The translations under genes were made by a program, and so were the position numbers. The notes under the pieces are model-generated. The model did not search any database and was not told the origin of the DNA. It saw only the letters and a list, made by a program, of their open reading frames with translations. DNA of 13,913 nucleotides from Desulfurococcales archaeon (GTDB taxonomy: Archaea; Thermoproteota; Thermoprotei_A; Sulfolobales; Desulfurococcaceae). The stretch is from assembly GCA_015522345.1 (NCBI GenBank), contig WAML01000108.1, positions 1 to 13,913 of the forward strand, read 5' to 3'. Shown piece by piece: positions 6,877 to 13,484 of this stretch (the stretch's first letter is position 1; each line of letters begins with the position of its first letter).

Positions 6877-7527
6877 ATGCCCGTCGTTTCTAAAGAACAA
6901 TTAGTTGATTCAATAAAAAAGGCTATAGAGAATAGTAAGAAACGTGGATTTAAGCAAAGCGTTGAATTAATTGTCGTACTAAAGGATATAGACCCAAGGT
7001 CTCCTGAGGGTAGGATTAGAGAAATAGTGTTTCTACCTAAAGGAGTAAATAAGGATGTAAAGATATGTGTTGTAGCTGATGGAGAAACTGCTGTTAAAGC
7101 TAGAGAAGCTGGTGCTCATAGAGTTATAACACGTAGTGAATTACAGGCTATTGATAGAAAGACTGCTAAGAAAATAGCTCAAGAATGTGATTGGGTACTT
7201 GTTAGAACAGATCTAATGGCTCTTGCAGGCAGAATTCTTGGTCCAGCACTTGGTCCTAGAGGTAAAATACCTGTTCCAGTACCTCCTACAGCAGATATAG
7301 TTGCTGTAATGAATAGGTATAAGAGAGCCGTATTGATACGTACAAAGGACCAGCCTCAGATTATGTGTAGAATTGGAACTGAAGACATGGATCCAGAGGA
7401 TATAGCTGAAAACGCTTTATCGGTAATATCTACGCTAGAGTCTAAAGTTCCTTCGCCAACACATAATATTGCAAAGATAATTATTAAAACCACTATGGGG
7501 CCTCCAGTAGAAGTAGTAGGTAGGTAA
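6877..7527 (+). CDS. rpl1: 50S ribosomal protein L1
   Basis: The 216-residue product is L1, the mobile stalk protein at the E site. It shows the two-domain L1 layout: domain I formed by both termini, domain II by the middle. The signature WVLVRTDLMALAGRILGPAL continues into GPRGKIP (whole segment about 106-132), and THNIAKIIIKTTMGPP lies near the C terminus. GAGGTG at 6862-6867, inside the rpl11 end, is its ribosome binding site. In some archaea and in bacteria L1 represses its own operon by binding the mRNA; I could not recognise a copy of the rRNA-like target here, so that remains open. Confidence 0.97.
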   Translation: MPVVSKEQLVDSIKKAIENSKKRGFKQSVELIVVLKDIDPRSPEGRIREIVFLPKGVNKDVKICVVADGETAVKAREAGAHRVITRSELQAIDRKTAKKIAQECDWVLVRTDLMALAGRILGPALGPRGKIPVPVPPTADIVAVMNRYKRAVLIRTKDQPQIMCRIGTEDMDPEDIAENALSVISTLESKVPSPTHNIAKIIIKTTMGPPVEVVGR

Positions 7528-7541
7528 GGGAGTGGTTAGCA

Positions 7542-8564
7542 ATGGCTTTAACTCTAAAGAGAGTGCCAAAAGCTTCGAGAATACCTGAGTGGAAGATTAA
7601 GGAAGTAGAGGAATTAGTTGATCTTATAAAGAGACATAGAGTAATAGGTATCGCTGATCTACAGGGATTACCTACTGCTGAACTACAGAAGATTAAGAAG
7701 AAGCTTCTTAAGAAAGTAGTGTTTAGAGTTACAAAGAATACTCTCTTTAAAATAGCTTTAAAGAAAGCTGGCATAGATAATGAGGAACTCTTTAAGTATT
7801 TAGAAGGACAGAACCTCCTATTATTCACTAACATAAACCCGTTTGAGCTATACATGTTGCTTGAGAAACATAAAACGTATACATACTATAAGCCAGGCGA
7901 TGTAACGGATAAAGAAATAGTTATACCAGCTGGTAATACAGGATTATCTCCAGGCCCTATACTGAGTACTTTTAGTAAATTAAAGATACCTGTTAGAATG
8001 CAGGGAGGGAGTATATGGGTTGCTAAAGATGTTGTTGTAGCAAAGCCAGGTGATAAAATATCTGAAGAACTAGCTAGTATACTCCAGAAACTAGATATTG
8101 CGTTAAAGGAAGTTAAAGTGAGACTTAAAGCTGCTTATGAAGAAGGACTTATAATTCCAGCTGATAAACTAGCTATTGATATTTCAGAGTATGAGACAAA
8201 TATTGCTAGAGCATATATGGAGGCATTAGCTCTTGGAGCAGAAATAGCGTGGCCTGTACCCGAAGTAATAGAGCTTGCTCTAAAGAAGGCTTATCTAAGA
8301 GCACTGGCGTTATCTGCTGAAACAGGCTTTATAACGCCGGAGAATGCAGAGTATGTACTAATGAAGGCTATAGCCAGAGCACTAGCACTTGCATCTGCTA
8401 TAGCCGATAAAGCTCCTGAGTTAGAACTAAAAGTAGCTGTAGCTCCAAAGCCTGTTGAGGAGAAGAAAGAGGAAGCGAAGAAAGAAGAAAAGGAGGAAGA
8501 GGAAGAGAAAGAAGAAGTTACTGAAGAAGATCTAGCGGCTGGGCTTGGAGCTTTATTTGGATAA
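7542..8564 (+). CDS. rplP0: 50S ribosomal protein L10 (acidic stalk protein P0)
   Basis: The 340-residue protein is archaeal L10/P0, the base of the ribosomal stalk. It has an rRNA-binding L10 domain (about 1-110, VVFRVTKNTLFKIALKKAGI), an inserted domain typical of archaea and eukaryotes (about 111-190), and a long C-terminal helical region where L12 dimers dock. The hinge is rich in K and E and ends TEEDLAAGLGALFG, the factor-recruiting tail shared with L12. GGGAGTGGT (7528-7536) precedes the ATG. The end is followed by a short T run at 8570-8574, and rpl12 follows after about 100 nt. Confidence 0.97.
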   Translation: MALTLKRVPKASRIPEWKIKEVEELVDLIKRHRVIGIADLQGLPTAELQKIKKKLLKKVVFRVTKNTLFKIALKKAGIDNEELFKYLEGQNLLLFTNINPFELYMLLEKHKTYTYYKPGDVTDKEIVIPAGNTGLSPGPILSTFSKLKIPVRMQGGSIWVAKDVVVAKPGDKISEELASILQKLDIALKEVKVRLKAAYEEGLIIPADKLAIDISEYETNIARAYMEALALGAEIAWPVPEVIELALKKAYLRALALSAETGFITPENAEYVLMKAIARALALASAIADKAPELELKVAVAPKPVEEKKEEAKKEEKEEEEEKEEVTEEDLAAGLGALFG

Positions 8565-8569
8565 TAATG

Positions 8570-8605
8570 TTTTTCTCATGTAATAGTGTTAGATAAAGTT
8601 TAAAA
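8570..8605 (+). promoter_or_regulatory. Possible internal promoter (and T-run) ahead of rpl12
   Basis: The roughly 100-nt gap between rplP0 and rpl12 begins with a T-run (8570-8574) and then has TTTAAAA at 8599-8605 preceded by the purine-rich GATAAAG, which looks like a BRE plus TATA box. A start about 25 bp later (near 8630) would leave a ~40-nt leader before the rpl12 ATG. A private promoter is plausible because several L12 copies are needed per ribosome. No transcript evidence is available. Confidence 0.4.
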
Positions 8606-8667
8606 CACCCGAATACCCTAGTTTGAATCCACGAATAGAAGTAAATGCCGAGAAGGGGTTATGTGGT

Positions 8668-8991
8668 ATGGAGTACATATATGCATCTCTACTACTAAAG
8701 ACAGCTGGTAAAGAAATAAATGAAGAAAATGTAAAGAAAGTACTCCAAGCAGCTGGAGTTGAAGTAGATGAAGTACGTGTTAAAGCACTTGTTGCAGCAC
8801 TTAAGCAGGTAGATATAGATAAAGTACTAGAGTCTGCAACAGCTATGCCAATGGCTCCAGCAACAGCTCCAGCAGCTGCACCTGCTGAAGAAAAGAAGGA
8901 AGAAGAGAAGAAAGAAGAGGAAGAAGAGGAAGAGAAAGAGGAATTAACTGAAGAAGACTTGTCTGCTGGACTTGGAGCATTATTCGGGTAA
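8668..8991 (+). CDS. rpl12: 50S ribosomal protein L12 (P1 family)
   Basis: The 107-residue protein is the archaeal stalk protein aL12/P1, unrelated in fold to bacterial L7/L12. It starts MEYIYASLLLKTAGKEINEE, the usual beginning of the family, with an N-terminal dimerisation and P0-docking domain (about 1-57). A flexible hinge of Ala, Pro and Met follows (about 58-75), then a Glu/Lys-rich segment and the factor-binding end LTEEDLSAGLGALFG. The frame is open upstream to 8623, but those residues are not family-like, so ATG 8668 is the start. The last 14 residues nearly repeat the end of P0. Confidence 0.96.
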   Translation: MEYIYASLLLKTAGKEINEENVKKVLQAAGVEVDEVRVKALVAALKQVDIDKVLESATAMPMAPATAPAAAPAEEKKEEEKKEEEEEEEKEELTEEDLSAGLGALFG

Positions 8992-9007
8992 CAATGAGGT
9001 CTAAGTA

Positions 9008-11776
9008 TTGATTAACGATAGAATGGATGAGCCAGAGTTTTTAAACAATTTCCTTAAAAAATACAATTACTCTCCCTATAGATGCCGTGTTTGTGGAGAG
9101 AGATTCTGGAGTATAGTTCCTAGAGAAGTGTGTCCCGATAGACCGTGTAGTAAGTATGAGTTCTTGTTAAAGAAATACCCACGTGTACCTAAGCTTACTC
9201 TAGAAGAGGCTAGGAATAAATTCATTAATTTCTTTAAGAAAAACGATCATGGATATATGGATCCTTATCCAGTACTTGCTAGGTGGAGGAACGACTTATA
9301 TCTTACTATAGCGAGTATCATTGTTTTCCAACCAGCTGTTACAGAAGGTATAGTTGATCCACCGTATAATCCACTAGTTATTGTACAGCCGTGTATAAGG
9401 CTCGAAGATATAGATAATGTAGGCTATACCTTCGGTAGACACCTTACATCTTTTGAAATGGGAGGACACCATGCATTCAATAAGCCGAATAAGCACGTGT
9501 ACTGGGTTGATGAAACGCTAGAGTATGCATATAAGTTCTTCTCGAAAGAACTAGGTATTCCTGAAGAAGATATTGTATTCAAGGATTCATGGTGGGAAGG
9601 GGGAGGTAATGCAGGGCCTGCATACGAAGTTGTTGTAGATGGTTTAGAGCTTGCAACACTTGTCTTCATGAAATACAAGGTTGTTAATGGAAAATATGTT
9701 CCAATGGATATAAAAGTAGTAGATACAGGCTATGGTATTGAACGTATTGCTTGGTTTACACAAAGAACTCCTACAGCCTTCCACAGTATTTATGGGAGTC
9801 TAGTGGATGAGTACATGGATATACTCTCTATTGAAAAACCAGACTATGATGTTTTAAAGAAGATTGTTTATTATCTAAGTGATAAAGATGTTGCCAGTAG
9901 TGAAGAACTTTCTAAATACCTTAGTGAACTAGGGTTTAGCGAATACTATGATCAAATGATTAAATCTATTCACCTATATACACTCCTAGATCACATGAAG
10001 ACTCTAGCGCTAATGCTTTCGGATGGCATAGTTCCCTCTAATACTGGAGAAGGGTATTTGGCTAGGCTAGTTATTCGCAGGATTTTGAGAACACTATATA
10101 GACTGGGCTTTAAAGTAAATGAGTACCGTGATATTGTTTTAGAGCTTATGAATAGAATGATCCGTTATTGGATTGGTAAGTATGTCTATGGGAAATTCAT
10201 TAATAATAGAGAGTACATACTAGATGTACTCGATTATGAAGTTAAGAAATACACTGATACATTGTCTAAGGGAATACGTATTGTTGGTAAAATTATTAAA
10301 AAGAAGAGTGTAGGCTTAGACGACCTTATAAGGATCTATGATTCACATGGTATACCGCCTGAAATAGTTAGAGATGAAGCGAGAAAGTATGGTGTAGATA
10401 TAGAGGTTCCTAAAGACTTTTATGCAATTGTTGCTAAAAAGCATGTTCAACCAGAGAAGCTTAGTAAGTATAAGGAAGAGTTTTTGCCTAGAGAATTAGT
10501 TGATTGGGTTGCTAGGTTCTCTGCTACAAGACGTTTATTCCATGAAGACCCCTACATGTACGAGTTTAAGGGTAGAGTTCTAGGAGTTAAAGACCGTTAT
10601 ATAATTCTAGACCAGACAGTATTCTATCCAAAGTCGGGCGGCCAAGACAATGATGTTGGAGTAATAGTTTTGCCTAATGGTGAAGAATTAAGAGTTGTTA
10701 ATGTGTATAAGTATGGTGATGTAATAGTACATGAGCTAGACCATCCTGTGGAAAACAAGGTTAAACCACACACTATTGTTAAAGGTGTTATTGACTGGAG
10801 AAGGAGATATAGGCTTATGCGCCACCATACAGCTACACATATAATTCTTGGAGCAGCTCGCAGAGTGCTAGGAGACCATGTATGGCAAGCTGGTGCTGAG
10901 AAAACTATTGAGAAAGGAAGACTTGATATAACGCATTACAAGAACTTATCTCCAGATGAAGTAAGGGAAATAGAAGAACTTGCTAACAAGATAGTTGATG
11001 ATAGAATAGAGCTTAAGTTTAAGTACATGAATAAATTTGATGCTGAGAAAAAGTATGGTACAAGAATTTACCAAGGAGGAGCAATAGTATCTAAGGAGCT
11101 AAGGATTGTCGAGATCCCTGGATGGGATGCTGAAGCATGTTTTGGAACACACTTAACTAATACGGGCGAAGTAGGTGGTATAAAGATTGTTAATGTAGAG
11201 AAAATACAGGATGGAGTAATTAGGCTCGAGTATATAGCTGGTACACGTTTGCCAGAGTATTCGAGAGAGTTAGAGAGTGTTGTAGAAGAAGCTTCTCGCG
11301 AACTAGGTGTTAAAGCTAAACAATTGATCCCTGGTATTAGGAAGTATAAGAGAGAATTGAATAGCTATAGAGAACTTCTTGAGAACTATAGGAGAGAGTT
11401 TAAGCAATTAGTTATAAAGGATATAGAATCGTCTAAAGACATTATATGCGGTAACAATATTGTCTTATTGGTAAATAGTATTGGTGATGAGAAACTATAT
11501 AGGGATATTATAAACTATTTCGTTAAGAAATCATATATTGTAGTATACTATAGTACTCGCGGTCTTCTAGAATTGGCTACTAGTAAGGAAGTTGTTGGTA
11601 AAGGAGTTAATTTACTAAATATTGTTGAAAAAATGAAGGCTATGTACAGTAGTGTTAAGGGAGGAGGTAAACCCGATCACGTTACTCTTAGACTTGGTAG
11701 AATAGATTCTATTGAGAAAGTATATAGTGATATTAAATCTATTATTTCGGAGATGCTGGATTGCGTAAAGAAGTAG
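9008..11776 (+). CDS. alaS: Alanine-tRNA ligase (archaeal type)
   Basis: The 922-residue enzyme charges tRNA(Ala) and edits mischarged serine or glycine. An archaeal N-terminal extension carries C26/C29/C42/C47, a likely metal site. The class II catalytic domain shows motif 2 at CIRLEDIDNVGYTFGRH (129 on) and motif 3 at DTGYGIERIAW (239 on). The editing domain keeps its zinc ligands HTATH (H607, H611) and CFGTH (C711, H715), so editing should work. A helical C-Ala-like region ends with GGGKPDHVTLRLG. The start is TTG 9008 with GAGGT (8996-9000) 7 nt upstream; ATG 9023 has no such site. It follows rpl12 after 16 nt and overlaps the next gene by 16 nt. Confidence 0.97.
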   Translation: MINDRMDEPEFLNNFLKKYNYSPYRCRVCGERFWSIVPREVCPDRPCSKYEFLLKKYPRVPKLTLEEARNKFINFFKKNDHGYMDPYPVLARWRNDLYLTIASIIVFQPAVTEGIVDPPYNPLVIVQPCIRLEDIDNVGYTFGRHLTSFEMGGHHAFNKPNKHVYWVDETLEYAYKFFSKELGIPEEDIVFKDSWWEGGGNAGPAYEVVVDGLELATLVFMKYKVVNGKYVPMDIKVVDTGYGIERIAWFTQRTPTAFHSIYGSLVDEYMDILSIEKPDYDVLKKIVYYLSDKDVASSEELSKYLSELGFSEYYDQMIKSIHLYTLLDHMKTLALMLSDGIVPSNTGEGYLARLVIRRILRTLYRLGFKVNEYRDIVLELMNRMIRYWIGKYVYGKFINNREYILDVLDYEVKKYTDTLSKGIRIVGKIIKKKSVGLDDLIRIYDSHGIPPEIVRDEARKYGVDIEVPKDFYAIVAKKHVQPEKLSKYKEEFLPRELVDWVARFSATRRLFHEDPYMYEFKGRVLGVKDRYIILDQTVFYPKSGGQDNDVGVIVLPNGEELRVVNVYKYGDVIVHELDHPVENKVKPHTIVKGVIDWRRRYRLMRHHTATHIILGAARRVLGDHVWQAGAEKTIEKGRLDITHYKNLSPDEVREIEELANKIVDDRIELKFKYMNKFDAEKKYGTRIYQGGAIVSKELRIVEIPGWDAEACFGTHLTNTGEVGGIKIVNVEKIQDGVIRLEYIAGTRLPEYSRELESVVEEASRELGVKAKQLIPGIRKYKRELNSYRELLENYRREFKQLVIKDIESSKDIICGNNIVLLVNSIGDEKLYRDIINYFVKKSYIVVYYSTRGLLELATSKEVVGKGVNLLNIVEKMKAMYSSVKGGGKPDHVTLRLGRIDSIEKVYSDIKSIISEMLDCVKK

Positions 11777-12435
11777 TTGATGCTGCTCGTGAATACAGGT
11801 TTTTACTTGATAGAGGATATAGTCAGAAGAATGCTCTAGACATTATTTCTTCAAAATATATGTTGTCTAAGAGAGAAAGACTTATACTATATAGGTCTGT
11901 CCACTCCTCTAATTACGTAAGAAGTGTTAGAAGAAAATACATTAGGCCTTTCCCTGGCTCTAAAATACTAGTTGATGGCTATAACGTCTTTTCTACTATA
12001 TATGCTATGCTTTGCGATGAAGAAGTTTTTCTTGGCGACGATGGTTTTTTAAGGGATCTACTTGGTCTGCATAGGCGTTTACCGCATGTATTAAAGGGTT
12101 CTACTTTATATACTATACTAGGTCTATTGGAGAAGTACTTGAGTATGTATAGAACTATAATTGTATTTGATTCAAGCGTAAGCCATAGTGGTGAACTAGC
12201 TAGTCTCGTAAGAGAATACTATACCAGGAAAGGCATTAATATAGAAGCTATTGTTGTTAAAAAAGCAGATAAATACATAGCATCTACATCAATTAAAGAT
12301 GAAATACATGTGATTACGAGTGATGCAGTAGTAATTAGTATCGCTAGTAAAGTCTATGATTTAACAGGAGAAATTATACGGAATACAAAACCTAAAGTAA
12401 TAATTCCAGTACCTGTACCAGATAGAATAGTATAG
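11761..12435 (+). CDS. DUF434-type protein with a PIN/NYN-like C-terminal half, function unknown
   Basis: The 224-residue product matches, from memory, archaeal proteins with an N-terminal DUF434 region (about 1-60: AAREYRFLLDRGYSQKNALD, then KRERLILYRSV) and a C-terminal DUF5616-like region (about 65-215). The second half has ILVDGYNVFSTI (69-80), LGDDGF (91-96), TIIVFDSSVSHSG (132-144) and HVITSDAVVI (183-192). Acidic residues at strand ends (D72, D93/D94, D137, D188) recall PIN/NYN-fold nucleases, but no activity is known to me. The TTG start at 11761 has GGAG (11749-11752) upstream and overlaps the alaS end by 16 nt, so expression is probably coupled to alaS. No membrane segment or signal peptide. 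Confidence 0.8.
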   Translation: MRKEVVDAAREYRFLLDRGYSQKNALDIISSKYMLSKRERLILYRSVHSSNYVRSVRRKYIRPFPGSKILVDGYNVFSTIYAMLCDEEVFLGDDGFLRDLLGLHRRLPHVLKGSTLYTILGLLEKYLSMYRTIIVFDSSVSHSGELASLVREYYTRKGINIEAIVVKKADKYIASTSIKDEIHVITSDAVVISIASKVYDLTGEIIRNTKPKVIIPVPVPDRIV

Positions 12436-12460
12436 AGTAATTCAATAACTGATGAAAGAA

Positions 12461-12470
12461 AAGACTATAA
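12461..12470 (+). promoter_or_regulatory. Possible promoter for the tRNA-Arg gene
   Basis: CTATAA at 12465-12470, preceded by the purine-rich AAAGAAAAGA, resembles a BRE plus TATA box about 37 bp before the mature tRNA start. This would place transcription start near 12495 and give a short 5' leader for RNase P to remove. The match is moderate and the region is AT-rich throughout. Confidence 0.35.
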
Positions 12471-12506
12471 CTCCCAATACATAAAACAAGGAAAATAGTA
12501 GGATAT

Positions 12507-12581
12507 GGGCCCGTGGCCTAGCCAGGATAGGGCGCCGGCCTTCTAAGCCGGTAGTCCGGGGTTCAAATCCCCGCGGGCCCG
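12507..12581 (+). tRNA. tRNA-Arg (anticodon TCT)
   Basis: A full 75-nt cloverleaf folds without gaps. The acceptor stem GGGCCCG pairs with CGGGCCC (12574-12580), and the D stem GCCT with GGGC. The anticodon stem CCGGC/GCCGG encloses the loop CTTCTAA with anticodon TCT at 12542-12544. The variable loop is TAGTC, and the T stem CGGGG/CCCCG encloses TTCAAAT. The discriminator is G12581 and CCA is not encoded. It reads AGA codons, which are very common in the neighbouring genes. Nearly all stem pairs are G-C, as in hyperthermophiles. No intron is present. Confidence 0.97.
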
Positions 12582-13484
12582 CATCCTAAAAATATCCTAT
12601 ACCTAGTTTTCTTGTCTATCTTCGATAAGTTCTATACTTTGGGGTTTTCCTAATCTATGCATGTCTTAGGACATTGTATTATAGACCTTAGCTAAGCGAG
12701 AGAAGTCCTGCTGTGAATAATATTTCTTCTTTCTCTAGAGTTAAGCAATAGTGGACTATGTGTGGAGTAAGACTTTCACGGCTGGTCTTGGTTCTAGTTT
12801 GTAGGGCTAGTCTAGGTTAAGCACTAGATGAGTCCTTGACTTGGGTCTAGCAATGATTATTCTTTTGACGGCTTTATTTCCACTAAGTATTTATGCTTAG
12901 TTCTAGTGTTTCCTCTCTTTCTACAAATAAGTATACCATGGCCCCTCAGTGCTAGTGAACTAGTGATGAGTATGTGTGCAAAGATTAGTTGAATAAAAGC
13001 GTGGAATCCTTGGCGAAAATTAAACTTAGTAAAGGGACGTATAGAAGTCTTTAAAAATAAAGGTAGGAGACACAATTTCGTTACATGAATATAAAGAAAA
13101 CACTATAATTACACAATAAACTCAAAGAATACAGAACAACATACTACTAAGCCAGTACATTATCTCCTCAGAAATTAAGGTATTCTACACCGGCAGCATG
13201 TACAAGTACAAGACACTAGACACAGTTACCCAGCATCAATACAAACTTCTAGTCTTTTCTAACTGCTTCACTATATATCACTTGTTTGTAAGAGAAAAAA
13301 GTGGAGAAATAAAACGTAGATGAGATCATCGGCCCTGCTTCATCCCCAGAAAGTCCACAGGGGCTCACATATTATTTATTAACTACGGTTTCTGTTTAAA
13401 TTTTTCGTAAGTCTTCCAGTCTTTTTTAATTACTTCACCAATTACACCATCGTTGCCAAACTTGATCTCATCATAACCCTCAAA
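12582..13484. other. About 900 bp without a convincing gene; possible decayed gene fragments and one GC-rich hairpin
   Basis: This AT-rich stretch lies between tRNA-Arg and the CRISPR array. No frame has a plausible start, ribosome binding site and family match together. Short protein-like open segments occur: minus strand ending at a TAA at 12688-12690 (contains HYCLTLEKEEILFTAGLLS), minus strand ending at 12857 (contains GILICRKRGNTRTKHKYLV), plus strand 13120-13323 (contains SSEIKVFYTGSMYKYKTLD), and minus strand ending at 13383. They may be gene remnants or chance. ACTAAG/CTTAGT (12882-12901) forms a small hairpin, and a GC-rich hairpin spans 13333-13362. No copy of the tRNA 3' end that would mark an integration site was seen. 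Confidence 0.5.

Noticed and set aside
6877..6960. L1 autoregulatory mRNA target at the start of rpl1
   Set aside because: Such a site is known in methanogens, but I could not recognise the characteristic stem and asymmetric loop here by eye.
8459..8945. Long purine-only tracts near the 3' ends of rplP0 and rpl12
   Set aside because: They are explained by the Glu/Lys-rich hinges shared by these stalk proteins; nothing suggests an extra DNA-level role.
12507..12581. tRNA gene as an integration site for a mobile element reaching toward the CRISPR array
   Set aside because: No second copy of the tRNA 3' end is visible in the downstream sequence, and no integrase-like gene is present in the window.
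12962..13010. GTGATGA resembling the C box of a C/D guide RNA
   Set aside because: No CTGA D box or internal D'/C' pair at a suitable distance on that strand.
12857..13075. Minus-strand 72-codon frame starting with TTG
   Set aside because: No ribosome binding site, the N-terminal half is low-information and hydrophobic, and the opposite strand looks equally open. Only its last ~30 codons look protein-like, so it is kept as a fragment note, not a gene.
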